A stretch of 44,824 bases of DNA from an uncultured Pseudobutyrivibrio sp. (GTDB taxonomy: Bacteria > Bacillota > Clostridia > Lachnospirales > Lachnospiraceae): contig CACYLQ010000018.1 in the NCBI GenBank assembly GCA_902775195.1, positions 1-44,824 on the forward strand. The letters run 5' to 3'. The notes beneath the pieces were generated by a model. That model did no database searches and had not been told where the DNA came from. It saw only the letters and a program-made list of their open reading frames with translations. A program made the translations under genes and the position numbers. Shown here piece by piece: positions 8,898 to 17,518 of the stretch. Each line of letters opens with the position of its first letter. The stretch's first letter is position 1.

Positions 8898-10760
8898 TTA
8901 ATTTCCTAATGCTTTTAAAATTCTTTCTGTAATGGATTCAGCATCCATCTTGAGTTCTTTAAATAAAAGTGTAACACTGCCATGTCTAACGAATTCGTTA
9001 GGAACAGCAATCTTTAACACCTTACCTTTGTATCCATTGTCCGCTAAATATGCCTGTACCTGTTCGCCAAATCCACCTGTAAGCACATTCTCTTCCATAG
9101 TAACAATCATGTCGTACTGAGATTTGATACTATTTAAATAGTTTTCATCTAATGGTTTTGCGAATCTTGCGTTGCAGATTCCTGCATCAATACCATGCTT
9201 AGAAAGTAGCTCTGCAGCCTCTTCGGCCTTCTTAACCATAGAGCCGTATGCGAAAAGCATAACCTTAGAGCCTGATTTGATTTCCTCTGCCTTTCCAAGC
9301 TCAATAGGAGCTCTGTGTTCCTTAAGACCACAATATGCTTCACCTCTTGGGTATCTAATAGCAATAGGTCCTGTGTGCTCAGATACAGCATATTTCATCA
9401 TATCTGAAAGCTCCCATTTATTCTTTGGAGCCATAACAGTCATATTTGGCATAGATGTAAGGAATGAAACATCAAATACACCCTGATGTGTGCTTCCATC
9501 TGCACCTACAAGTCCTGCTCTATCTATAGCAAAAACTACGTGAAGATTCTGTAAGCAAACATCCTCTAATATCTGATCGTAAGCACGCTGGAGGAATGAT
9601 GAGTAAACAGCAAATACTGGTACTCTTCCGCCTAAAGCAAGGCCTGCCGCAAAAGTAACTGCATGCTCTTCAGCAATACCTACATCAAAAAATCTATCTG
9701 GGAACATATTTCTAAATCGTTTTAAGCCTGCTCCCTCTGCCATGGCTGCTGTAATAGCAACAACCTCAGGATTTCTATCTCCCATCTTACGCATAACAGT
9801 TGAGAAAACATCTGTATATCCTGGGTTAGGATTTCTCTTTGGCAGACCAGTTTCGATTTCGAAAATGTCAGTTCCGTGGAATCTGGATGGATGACGTTCT
9901 GCTGGCAAATAGCCATTACCCTTTTTGGTAATAACATGCACAAGCACTGGCCCTTTGATTTTAACGGCCATCTGGAAGGTCTCAACCATTGATTTGATAT
10001 TGTGACCATCAACTGGGCCTAAATACATAATTCCTAAATCTTCAAAAACCATGTTTGGAACCATTAATGATTTGATTCCATTTTTGGTGCTTCTGATTTT
10101 ACGAATCAATCGTTCTCCATTAGGCCATGACTCTAATGAGTTAAGAACATCATTCTTAAATCCAACATATTTTGAGCTAGTACGAAGTCTTTCAAGATTA
10201 GTAGACATACCGCCTACATTCTTTGAAATGGACATTTCATTATCATTTAAAATGATAAGCAAATTGGATTTTTTAAGACGCGATGCATTGTTTAATGCCT
10301 CGTATGCAAGACCACCTGTAAGAGCACCATCACCAATAACAGCCGCAACCTTGTAATCGTCACCAGACAAATCTCTGGCCATACAGTAACCAAGAGCTGC
10401 AGAAATAGATGTAGAGCTATGACCTGTGTCAAAGCTATCACAGTCACTTTCTGATCTTTTTGGGAAACCACTAATGCCACCATACTGACGTAGATGCTCG
10501 AATTCAGCTGCTCTTCCGGTAAGGATTTTGTGAGTGTAGGCCTGATGTCCAACATCCCAAACAAGCTTATCCTTAGGGAAATCCATAAGCAAATGAAGTG
10601 CTATAGTAAGCTCCACAGTTCCTAAGTTAGAAGCTAAATGTCCACCTGTCTTCGAAAGGTTTTCTATTAAAAATTCACGAATTTCATCAGGAAGAGCTTT
10701 TATCTCTTCCTCTGATAAATTCTTTATATCATTAGGTTGCTTTATCTTATCAAGAACCAT
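8898..10760 (-). CDS. dxs: 1-deoxy-D-xylulose-5-phosphate synthase
   Basis: First enzyme of the MEP isoprenoid pathway: pyruvate plus glyceraldehyde 3-phosphate gives DXP, with thiamine diphosphate. It has 620 residues. The ThDP-binding GDGALTGGLAYEALNNA motif lies near 142-158, the catalytic glutamate segment IAEEHAVTFAAGLALGG in the pyrimidine domain near 365-380, and the DRAGLVGADGSTHQG stretch near 413. Length is normal. It is directly followed by tlyA and preceded by ispA, which uses the pathway's product. Confidence 0.96.
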   Translation of the reverse strand: MVLDKIKQPNDIKNLSEEEIKALPDEIREFLIENLSKTGGHLASNLGTVELTIALHLLMDFPKDKLVWDVGHQAYTHKILTGRAAEFEHLRQYGGISGFPKRSESDCDSFDTGHSSTSISAALGYCMARDLSGDDYKVAAVIGDGALTGGLAYEALNNASRLKKSNLLIILNDNEMSISKNVGGMSTNLERLRTSSKYVGFKNDVLNSLESWPNGERLIRKIRSTKNGIKSLMVPNMVFEDLGIMYLGPVDGHNIKSMVETFQMAVKIKGPVLVHVITKKGNGYLPAERHPSRFHGTDIFEIETGLPKRNPNPGYTDVFSTVMRKMGDRNPEVVAITAAMAEGAGLKRFRNMFPDRFFDVGIAEEHAVTFAAGLALGGRVPVFAVYSSFLQRAYDQILEDVCLQNLHVVFAIDRAGLVGADGSTHQGVFDVSFLTSMPNMTVMAPKNKWELSDMMKYAVSEHTGPIAIRYPRGEAYCGLKEHRAPIELGKAEEIKSGSKVMLFAYGSMVKKAEEAAELLSKHGIDAGICNARFAKPLDENYLNSIKSQYDMIVTMEENVLTGGFGEQVQAYLADNGYKGKVLKIAVPNEFVRHGSVTLLFKELKMDAESITERILKALGN

Positions 10761-10766
10761 AATCTC

Positions 10767-11639
10767 TTAATTGTCTCTATAGACAAGGTACTGAAGTAAA
10801 TCCACTAAAAATTCATTTTCGTATGGAAGCTTCTTTAGTATCTCAATTGCCTCATCTGTAAGACGTTTTACCTCTTCTTTAGATTTTTCGATACCTTTGA
10901 ATGTAACATATGTAGATTTTTCATTTCGTTCATCTGAGCCAATTGGCTTACCAAGAACTGCCTCGTCTCCCTCTATATCAAGAATATCATCTTGAATTTG
11001 AAATGCCATTCCAATTTTGGATGCAACTGATTCTATCAGCTTAACCTGTTCATCGGTTGCTCCTGCTAAAATAGCACCTATTTCCATTGATGCCTCAATT
11101 AAGGCACCTGTTTTAAGTTCATATATGAAATCTATTTTTTCTTCAGTCATTTCTGACTGATTCTTTTCAGATTCAACATCTACCACCTGACCACCAATCA
11201 TGCCGTAAACTTTAACCTTAAGCTCTGTTGGTGTAGTAGTATCTTCAAATGATTTGAGAGCTGTTTCAAATGCATAATTTAAAAGTGCATCTCCTGCAAG
11301 GACTCCCATACCTTCCCCATATACTGCATGAGTGGTAGGCTTACCACGTCTTAGCATATCGTTATCCATTGATGGCAAATCATCATGAACAAGTGAATAT
11401 GTATGAATCATTTCCATTGCCGCCATAAAGCAATTAACAGCATCACCTTTGCCACCGAAAAGCTTGAAGGTTTCATTCATAAGCACTGGTCTAAGTCTCT
11501 TGCCTCCAGCCATAACAGAATATTTCATAGCATCAAATATGGTACGCTGCATGCCATAAACTTCTGGAAGGAATTTGTATATGATTTTTTCTGTTTCTGT
11601 TGCTCTGTTAGATAGTTCTGATTTTATGTCTAGTCCCAT
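10767..11639 (-). CDS. ispA: Polyprenyl diphosphate synthase (farnesyl-type, IspA)
   Basis: Condenses isopentenyl diphosphate with allylic primers to give farnesyl (or geranylgeranyl) diphosphate. In 290 residues it has GGKRLRP at 45-51, the first aspartate-rich motif starting DDLPSMD at 86-92 with the downstream RRGKPTTH, and the second motif DDILD near residue 217. Chain length cannot be fixed by eye, but length and context with dxs and xseB fit IspA. It starts two bases after the xseB stop. Confidence 0.94.
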   Translation of the reverse strand: MGLDIKSELSNRATETEKIIYKFLPEVYGMQRTIFDAMKYSVMAGGKRLRPVLMNETFKLFGGKGDAVNCFMAAMEMIHTYSLVHDDLPSMDNDMLRRGKPTTHAVYGEGMGVLAGDALLNYAFETALKSFEDTTTPTELKVKVYGMIGGQVVDVESEKNQSEMTEEKIDFIYELKTGALIEASMEIGAILAGATDEQVKLIESVASKIGMAFQIQDDILDIEGDEAVLGKPIGSDERNEKSTYVTFKGIEKSKEEVKRLTDEAIEILKKLPYENEFLVDLLQYLVYRDN

Positions 11640-11641
11640 AT

Positions 11642-11863
11642 TTATTCCTCTTCAAAAACCTGAAGACCGCCATCCTTGCTGATAGCCATAACAGCCTTTT
11701 TGGTTTGCTCGATTTTCTCGTTTGCTTTTTTTAATTCGTCCATTCCATTTTTATATAATGCAAAGGATTCATCTAAGGAAACATCCGAAGATTCAAGCTT
11801 TGATATGATTTCTTCAAGCTGTTCAAAGCTTTCTTCGATTGTCTTTGTATTGTTCTCTTCCAT
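11642..11863 (-). CDS. xseB: Exodeoxyribonuclease VII small subunit
   Basis: 73 residues with the family pattern SFEQLEEIISKLES and the SLDESFALYKNGM segment. It forms a helical hairpin that joins XseA. It lies between xseA and ispA with short gaps, as in most Firmicutes. Confidence 0.94.
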   Translation of the reverse strand: MEENNTKTIEESFEQLEEIISKLESSDVSLDESFALYKNGMDELKKANEKIEQTKKAVMAISKDGGLQVFEEE

Positions 11864-11871
11864 TTTTACTC

Positions 11872-13080
11872 CTACTTTGTAAAATCGATATCAGTAACCT
11901 CTGTCTTGATGGTTCCATCCTTTATTCTAACAACCATTGAATCACCAACTGATAACTGACTGACGCTATCTATTCTTTTGCCTGATGCATCTGTGACATA
12001 TCCGAAACCAGTGGCAAGCTTTTTAGCTGGAGATAATCCATCTAATCTGCCTGAAATAGATATAAGCCGATTTTCATATCTGGCTATTTTATTTTCCATA
12101 AGGTTTTCTAAGCGCTGATACAAAATCTTAATCTGTTCTTCATTTGCTTTGATTTTGTTTTCAGGTCTAAGTGCATTTAAGCGAAGCTTATAGTTCTCTA
12201 TAAGCTGCATAGCATTTGAAAGCTTGTAATCTAAGGCTCTATTCAGCTTATCCGAATATCTGTCTATGCTACCTGCGAAATCATCATAAACAAAATTAGC
12301 AAGCTCAGCTGCCTGTGAAGGAGTTGCTGCTCTTTTATCTGCAACGAAATCAGCTATAGTAAAATCAGTCTCATGTCCTACCGCTGAAATGATAGGTGTG
12401 CTTGCATTAAAAATTGCCCTTGCAACTATTTCTTCGTTGAAGGCCCATAAATCTTCTATGGAACCGCCACCTCGACCAACGATGATGACATCAAGTCCCA
12501 TTTGGTCCAAACAGTTAATACCAGAAACGATGGTAGCAGCTGCTCCTTCGCCCTGAACCTGAGCTGGGTATAAAATCAACTGAACATAAGGATTTCTGGT
12601 TTTGGAAACTCTGATAATATCGTGAACTGCCGCACCGGTTGAGGCTGTAACAATACCGATTTTCATAGCATGGGTAGGCAGTGGCTTTTTGTACATGGAA
12701 GCAAACATTCCGCTTTCTTCAAGCTCCTGCTTTAACGCTTCGAAACGCTGATATAAATCGCCTACACCAGCCAGCTCGATTTCACTGGCATAAACCTGAT
12801 ATCTACCTGTGGCAGCATATATACCAACATATCCACTGACAACTACCTGGTCTCCATCCTTCATAGGAAACTTCAGACCTTTGGCGCGTTTACCGGCAAA
12901 CATTACACAGCTAATGGCACTTTTTTCGTCCTTTAGTGTAAAGTAAATATGGCCTGTATGATTGTATTTACAATTAGAAACCTCACCACTAAGGGAAAGG
13001 TTTCCAAGCATAAAATCATCGGCAAACATACGCTCAATATATGTATTTACCTGTGATACACTATATATATTTTTGTTCAT
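11872..13080 (-). CDS. xseA: Exodeoxyribonuclease VII large subunit
   Basis: Catalytic subunit of the single-strand-specific exonuclease. In 402 residues it has an N-terminal OB fold (about 1-100), then the nuclease core with IVTASTGAAVHDI, the VIIVGRGGGSIEDLWAFNEE stretch and the SAVGHETDFTIADFVADKRA segment around residues 235-255, and a coiled-coil C-terminal part. It shares one base with nusB (TAATG). Confidence 0.96.
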   Translation of the reverse strand: MNKNIYSVSQVNTYIERMFADDFMLGNLSLSGEVSNCKYNHTGHIYFTLKDEKSAISCVMFAGKRAKGLKFPMKDGDQVVVSGYVGIYAATGRYQVYASEIELAGVGDLYQRFEALKQELEESGMFASMYKKPLPTHAMKIGIVTASTGAAVHDIIRVSKTRNPYVQLILYPAQVQGEGAAATIVSGINCLDQMGLDVIIVGRGGGSIEDLWAFNEEIVARAIFNASTPIISAVGHETDFTIADFVADKRAATPSQAAELANFVYDDFAGSIDRYSDKLNRALDYKLSNAMQLIENYKLRLNALRPENKIKANEEQIKILYQRLENLMENKIARYENRLISISGRLDGLSPAKKLATGFGYVTDASGKRIDSVSQLSVGDSMVVRIKDGTIKTEVTDIDFTK

Positions 13081-13502
13081 TATACTAGTTTAGCTAATGC
13101 TCCATTAACGAATCCAGCAGAACTATCTGAACCGAATTCATCAGCTAAAGATACAGCCTCATTAATAGCAACACCTACTGGAAGGTTTTCAAACTTAATC
13201 TCGTAAAGAGCAAGTCTGATAAGAGTTAAATCAACCTTAGCCATACGTGTAGTTTTCCAACCATCTACCGACTTGTTAATCATTTCATCAATTTCTGAAA
13301 GCTTTGAGATAATATCCTCAGCCTTGTTTTTGATGTACTCCTCATCCTCTTCAGTTTTGTTGTTCTTAAGAAGATCTTCCTCTTCTGCATTATCTCTTCC
13401 ATCAAGGAATGTTTTGATAACCTGATTCATTTCATCTGAATCATAGAATTCCTTCATAAATACAGCTTTGAATACTTCTTTTCTGATTTCGTGTCTATTC
13501 AT
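13080..13502 (-). CDS. nusB: Transcription antitermination factor NusB
   Basis: 140 residues, all helical, with the N-terminal IRKEVFKAVF and the C-terminal LPVGVAINEAVSLADEFG stretch typical of NusB. It works with NusE on rRNA antitermination. An acidic middle (DDxx-poor, EEDLLKNNKTEEDEEY) lengthens the central loop. AGGAG lies 8 bases before the ATG. Confidence 0.93.
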   Translation of the reverse strand: MNRHEIRKEVFKAVFMKEFYDSDEMNQVIKTFLDGRDNAEEEDLLKNNKTEEDEEYIKNKAEDIISKLSEIDEMINKSVDGWKTTRMAKVDLTLIRLALYEIKFENLPVGVAINEAVSLADEFGSDSSAGFVNGALAKLV

Positions 13503-13543
13503 AAATAATACTCCTGAAATTTCTATAACTTTAGACTAATATA

Positions 13544-13566
13544 GGGTGCTATCTAAAATAGCACCC
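13544..13566 (-). other. Intercistronic hairpin between asp23 and nusB
   Basis: Stem GGGTGCTAT (13544-13552) with ATAGCACCC (13558-13566), 5-base loop. There is no T run on the minus strand, so it is not a clear terminator; it may trim or stabilise the transcript or act as a weak attenuator. Confidence 0.55.
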
Positions 13567-13609
13567 CATAATTATACATTAATATGCATAAAAAATAAAT
13601 AACTGTAGA

Positions 13610-13987
13610 TTAGTTTGTACCTGCTACGCTAACTGTTGCTATACGTATATCAACAGCACTAACCTCAAGACCTGTCATTGTTTCAACAGCTGACTTAACT
13701 TTTTCCTGTACCATTCCTGAAACCTTTGGAATTTCGTATCCGTATTTCATGTTAATAGCCATGTGAACTGCTATCTTACCAGGCTCGTTGTCAACTACCT
13801 TTATAGCCTTTGCAAGCTTACCTGCACCTGCCTTTGAAATAGTATCAGATGTAAGGTTACCAGCAAGTGATTCAACACCTTCTACTTCAACAGCACCTAG
13901 GCCTGCAATAATTCCAATAACTTCTTCAGAGATGTTAACTCCACCATCTCCATTAACATTTATAACAAAATTCTTATTTTCTGCCAT
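13610..13987 (-). CDS. Asp23/Gls24 family envelope stress protein
   Basis: 125 residues of the Asp23 (DUF322) family: ISEEVIGIIAGLGAVEVEGV at the start, the AIKVVDNEPGKIAVHMAIN middle and the VQEKVKSAVETMTGLEVSAV part. A protein of this family (YqhY) precedes nusB in Bacillus too, often next to the acetyl-CoA carboxylase genes, which are not here. The exact role is unsettled; envelope stress or lipid homeostasis links are known for relatives. It has AGGAGG upstream and its own promoter at 14022-14050. Confidence 0.9.
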   Translation of the reverse strand: MAENKNFVINVNGDGGVNISEEVIGIIAGLGAVEVEGVESLAGNLTSDTISKAGAGKLAKAIKVVDNEPGKIAVHMAINMKYGYEIPKVSGMVQEKVKSAVETMTGLEVSAVDIRIATVSVAGTN

Positions 13988-14021
13988 ATCTGCCTCCTAA
14001 AATTCGTAAGAAACTAGATTA

Positions 14022-14050
14022 ATTATAGCAAAGAAGCATCAATTGGTAAA
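14022..14050 (-). promoter_or_regulatory. Promoter of asp23-nusB run
   Basis: On the minus strand TTTACC (14045-14050), 17 bases, and a perfect TATAAT (14022-14027), about 35 bases before the asp23 start. It probably drives the long housekeeping run down to recN. Confidence 0.7.
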
Positions 14051-14069
14051 CATATTTTATAATTCTAAA

Positions 14070-14789
14070 CTAAAATCCTATGTTGTTTACCACTCCCACA
14101 GAAACATAGTTATCTGTTATTGCTCTAAAATCTGTTTCGGGCTCATTTTCCTCGTTATAATGGCCATTTACCATATAACGTATTCCACCATCTTCAAGCT
14201 CTTCTACAACATCATAGGTATCCTTAAAGAACATCCCTCTGGATACCTTTCTGTCATAAAGAATGCCTTTACACTCTGATAATGTACATCCTGGAAAGTT
14301 CACATTGTGAACTAGGCCCATTTCAAGAGGCTTATCTAAAAGCTCTTTTAAAACCTGTTTAATATATTTGTCTGTTACCTCATGACAATCGCAGGCTCCC
14401 TCTGATAAAGCGATGGCATGATATCCCTGAAATGCAGCTTCAAATGCTGCACCGCATGTAGCGGAATACTGAATATCAGAAGCAACATTGTATCCGAAAT
14501 TAATTCCTGATAAAACCACATCTGGCTTTTGTGGCATCACATTAAGCCCGCCTACTCTTACACAATCTCCTGGAGTTCCGCTACAATAATATGCCTTTAC
14601 TCCATCAATAGGAAAATCATCGCATGGATAAATATCGATTGTGTCGTGAAGGGTAATGCTATGACTGGCAGCGCTTCGTTGGCTTTCAGGTGCCACCACC
14701 CATACTTCACCAAATTCTTTTGCGGCCTTTGCAAGTCGCACTATACCATCAGAATTAATCCCATCATCATTTGTAATTAGTATTCTCAT
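14070..14789 (-). CDS. surE: 5'-nucleotidase SurE
   Basis: Metal-dependent 5'/3'-nucleotidase acting on nucleoside monophosphates. In 239 residues it begins with the hallmark ILITNDDGINSDGI (metal-binding DD at about 7-8), has the APESQRSAASHSI segment near 35-47, and VVLSGINFGYNVASD near 90-104. Length fits. It follows the SDR gene with a 17-base gap, and GGGAGA precedes the ATG. Confidence 0.95.
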   Translation of the reverse strand: MRILITNDDGINSDGIVRLAKAAKEFGEVWVVAPESQRSAASHSITLHDTIDIYPCDDFPIDGVKAYYCSGTPGDCVRVGGLNVMPQKPDVVLSGINFGYNVASDIQYSATCGAAFEAAFQGYHAIALSEGACDCHEVTDKYIKQVLKELLDKPLEMGLVHNVNFPGCTLSECKGILYDRKVSRGMFFKDTYDVVEELEDGGIRYMVNGHYNEENEPETDFRAITDNYVSVGVVNNIGF

Positions 14790-14806
14790 TAAATTCTCCC
14801 AATATT

Positions 14807-15565
14807 CTAGCCTAGCTTCTTTTTCTGCTGACGTCCTGTCATCTTTATAAGAATTGGATAAGGAACCAGATGTAAGAAAACAGTTGCAAGCTTCATTGTA
14901 AATGAAGGAACAATGATAAGCTTACCCTTTTCCAATCCTCTAATAGCTTCATCAACACATTGATTAGCGCTAATTCCCTTTAAAGCAAATACAACATCTG
15001 CTGTATCATTAAATTCTGTATCTACAGGTCCTGGACAAAGAGCACTTACGCTTACTGGACTTCCAATTTCTTTAAGCTCTCTTGCCACTGCTCTTGTTAA
15101 GCTTGTTACATAGGCTTTGCTTGCATAATATGTAGCCATGTAAGGTCCTGCTGGAAGTAATCCTGCAGATGATGCTACATTTAATATCTGACCACGGCCT
15201 CTTTCATGCATCTTCTTAAGAATTCCCTTAAATAAAATATGCATAGCCATGTCGTTAACCTTAATCATGTTAACTTCTTTTTCTATATCAGTCTCAAGGA
15301 ATGCTCCAGCCAGACCGAAGCCTGCATTATTTATAAATATATCAATGTTCTCTTCCTTAAGAGCCTCTAACAATTCAAAGCACTGTTTTTTCTTACTTAA
15401 ATCATAAGTGTAAATATCTACAGGAACCTCTAGCTCATCCTTAAGCTGCTCTAGTCTGTCTGTTCTTCGTCCTGTGATAATGAGTCTGTAGCCCGCTGCC
15501 GCGTATCTCCTAGCAAACTCCATTCCTATACCTGATGTTGCCCCCGTAATAAGTACTGTTTTCAT
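14807..15565 (-). CDS. Short-chain dehydrogenase/reductase
   Basis: Classical SDR of 252 residues from the ATG at 15565, chosen because GGGAGG sits six bases before it and the protein then begins with the first Rossmann strand. It has the TGATSGIG nucleotide motif (about 7-14), NNAG near 80-83, catalytic Ser in NVASSAGLLPAG and the YYASKAYV motif (YxxxK) near 149-156, then CPGPVDTEF. Substrate not predictable. A C-terminal hydrophobic patch could touch the membrane. It lies upstream of surE as one unit, with array A ahead of it. Confidence 0.88.
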   Translation of the reverse strand: MKTVLITGATSGIGMEFARRYAAAGYRLIITGRRTDRLEQLKDELEVPVDIYTYDLSKKKQCFELLEALKEENIDIFINNAGFGLAGAFLETDIEKEVNMIKVNDMAMHILFKGILKKMHERGRGQILNVASSAGLLPAGPYMATYYASKAYVTSLTRAVARELKEIGSPVSVSALCPGPVDTEFNDTADVVFALKGISANQCVDEAIRGLEKGKLIIVPSFTMKLATVFLHLVPYPILIKMTGRQQKKKLG

Positions 15566-15601
15566 AACTACCTCCCTTTTTGTCGTTTTAACTAGTTTCA
15601 T

Positions 15602-16106
15602 ACTTATATTTTAAAGAATATGCTCTTATAAATCTACAGATTCTTTCAGTTGTTTCCATGTTTATCATCCTAAATATACCTAATTCCGCACATTAACACC
15701 GGGCTTAAGTTTATTTTTCAATAATCTATTTTCACTTAACAAAAATTTGCTATCAAGTTAAGTGAAAATACGTTTTTTATATCTTCACTTAAAATCCTAA
15801 TTACCTGTTAAGTTTTCTCATAAGAAATATTTTTTCACTTAACTTTTTCGACTGCTTTTTATGCCTAGTTAAGTGGATATTAAAAAAAGCCTTTTTCACT
15901 TAATCAGTTTTTAAGTGAAAAAGACCATCTTTCATATAAACTTAACTATAATTAAAAATATTTATGTAATCTTAAGTGAATTTATTTTTTTATTTCTCAC
16001 ACTTAACTCACTTTTGGATTTTTAAGTGGAATTTTCAAAATCAAATATTCACTTAACAATTCGGCCCAGTGCTACGTCTAATAGAATAATTCACTAGCTT
16101 CTATCA
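15602..16106. other. 505-base gene-free region holding array A
   Basis: No convincing gene. It holds an alternating inverted-repeat array (15705-16056) and, next to the SDR gene, about 100 AT-rich bases in which I see no strong promoter. A 23-codon open frame at 15588-15659 (minus) with a weak AGGA ahead of it is not supported enough to call. Confidence 0.8.
15705..16056. repeat. Array A: alternating inverted repeats TTAAGT / ACTTAA
   Basis: Fourteen copies of a short word in strict alternation. Forward TTAAGT starts at 15705, 15758, 15808, 15869, 15911, 15972 and 16022. Reverse ACTTAA starts at 15734, 15787, 15837, 15898, 15940, 16001 and 16051. Each forward copy is followed by its reverse copy exactly 29 bp later (23 unconserved bases between). 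The distance from reverse to next forward varies (24, 21, 32, 13, 32, 21). Better copies extend to GTTAAGTGAAAA / TTTTCACTTAAC, usually flanked by A or T tracts. Mean unit pitch is 317/6, about 52.8 bp. Not a known element to me. Confidence 0.93.
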
Positions 16107-16730
16107 TTATGACTGCATATCAAAGGTAGGCATGGCGTCTATCACATCCTGCAAAGGACTCCAAGCCATAGCATCAAAATCGTCATTATTATTTTCTGAT
16201 TCCAGCGAAACTATCTCATCTCCATCTTCTGTTTTTTTGTTTCCTTTCTCAGCCTTAGCCTTCCTGCCCTTTTCAATTTCTTCATTAGTGGCAGGCAATT
16301 TATTATATCCATCCGATTTTTTGAAATCCTTTATCACTTCATCTAGCGCGGCAACAATAGCTGCTTTATATGGATCTTTATCAGAAATACCATTCATGGC
16401 ATGAAAGATAATATCGTTTACTTCCTCTTTAGAATCAGCATTTTCAAGCTGATGTTCCAAGGCTTCAGCCATTCTTCTTATTCTTAAATATTGCATATAC
16501 AGCTCTTGATTGTGCTGTTTTAGATATGATTCTTCTCTGGAAGTCAGCTTTTTTCCACTTTTTATTTTGGCCTGGATTTTCTCCATCATTTTGGAATCAT
16601 CTTCTTTGTTAGCCCTAGTAGATTGTTCTTTAAGTCTTCTCACCATATCAGTGAGCTGATTTGATACATACTGCCCTGATTTACTCTCATTATTTAATTT
16701 CATTGTTCCTAAATCAAAAGATATCTGCAT
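16107..16730 (-). CDS. Hypothetical charged helical protein
   Basis: 207 residues, no signal peptide or membrane helix. A long, charged, mostly helical middle includes IQAKIKSGKKLTSREESYL and LYMQYLRIRRMAEALEHQL around residues 52-95, a pattern (basic residue, K-x-L-[ST]-x-E-E, Y-L, then L-Y) that I have a sense of from other Lachnospiraceae hypotheticals but cannot name. The C-terminal 50 residues are acidic and asparagine-rich and look disordered. It is separated from the upstream FliD-like gene by a terminator, and array A begins about 50 bases past its stop. Function unknown. Confidence 0.65.
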   Translation of the reverse strand: MQISFDLGTMKLNNESKSGQYVSNQLTDMVRRLKEQSTRANKEDDSKMMEKIQAKIKSGKKLTSREESYLKQHNQELYMQYLRIRRMAEALEHQLENADSKEEVNDIIFHAMNGISDKDPYKAAIVAALDEVIKDFKKSDGYNKLPATNEEIEKGRKAKAEKGNKKTEDGDEIVSLESENNNDDFDAMAWSPLQDVIDAMPTFDMQS

Positions 16731-16744
16731 AGCCTTCTCCTAAT

Positions 16745-16777
16745 AAAAAAGGTTCATGGAATTCATCCATGAACCTT
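16745..16777 (-). terminator. Rho-independent terminator after the FliD-like gene
   Basis: A 12-bp stem AAGGTTCATGGA (16749-16760) with TCCATGAACCTT (16766-16777), 5-base loop, followed on the minus strand by six T. It separates the two hypothetical genes. Confidence 0.88.
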
Positions 16778-16804
16778 AAACTTCCTTACATATTCAAATA
16801 ACTC

Positions 16805-17440
16805 TTACAACATTACCCCTTTTGCATTGTAATTACCAGAGCCCATTGCAAGTGCTTTATTTATGATTGTATCGATTGAATCCACTGCACTAGCAATGTT
16901 TTTATAATAGCTGGATGTGCTGCCAAGCAAAGCCTTTACATCCTCAGGCTTTGCTGCTGATAGCTTCTCCTGGTCTACGATAAGCTTGTTATCGCTTCCC
17001 ATTGTGATTCCGATATTTTCAAAATCAGCCTTTTTAGCCTTGAAGGCCTCCACAAACTCAGTCTGAAAGCTTTTATTTAACGCCCCTCCACATTTGGTTA
17101 GGTTTGTTATAGCACTGTTGTAGGCTGTTACAAAATTAGAAACACCCTTCAACAATCCAGCATTATCATATTCTTTTCCATTTTCAGCCTCGTATAAAGA
17201 TTTGTCATCCATTTTTGAAAGAGCATCTAATAGATTTGTTGCAGATTTATCCACTGTTTTGTATTTACTGTTAGAGCCCTTAGATGAAAGCCCCATAGAT
17301 TCCATCTTTCGCTGAAACTTCAAATCATTGCTTGAAATGATTTGGTCAATTAGAGCATTACCACTCTTTTTACTGTTTAGCATTGAAAGCAAGCCTTGAT
17401 TACTTTGATAATATTCCATTGAATTATGTATCGTACTCAT
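16805..17440 (-). CDS. Hypothetical protein with FliD C-terminal-like segment
   Basis: 211 residues from the ATG at 17440, which has AGGAGG six bases upstream. There is no signal peptide. The stretch from about residue 95 (helix LLKGVSNFVTAYNSAITNL), then FENIGITMGSDNKLIVDQ, LSAAKPEDVKALLG and a closing helix, follows the order seen at the C-terminus of the flagellar cap protein FliD (helix, IGI....G.L.vD...L..A......V..L). Known FliD is much longer, so this is a short relative or analogue. It could be a filament- or secretion-associated protein; no flagellar genes are in view. Resemblance judged by eye. Confidence 0.6.
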   Translation of the reverse strand: MSTIHNSMEYYQSNQGLLSMLNSKKSGNALIDQIISSNDLKFQRKMESMGLSSKGSNSKYKTVDKSATNLLDALSKMDDKSLYEAENGKEYDNAGLLKGVSNFVTAYNSAITNLTKCGGALNKSFQTEFVEAFKAKKADFENIGITMGSDNKLIVDQEKLSAAKPEDVKALLGSTSSYYKNIASAVDSIDTIINKALAMGSGNYNAKGVML

Positions 17441-17518
17441 CAAAACCCTCCTTACATCATTTGCTAAATCTTATATCGGAGAAGTAATGCCACAAATTAA
17501 CCCTTAATGGAAATAAAT

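Noticed and set aside
15588-15659. A 23-codon open frame ahead of the SDR gene on the minus strand
   Set aside because: Weak ribosome binding site (AGGA), no recognisable sequence, and open frames of this length are expected by chance.
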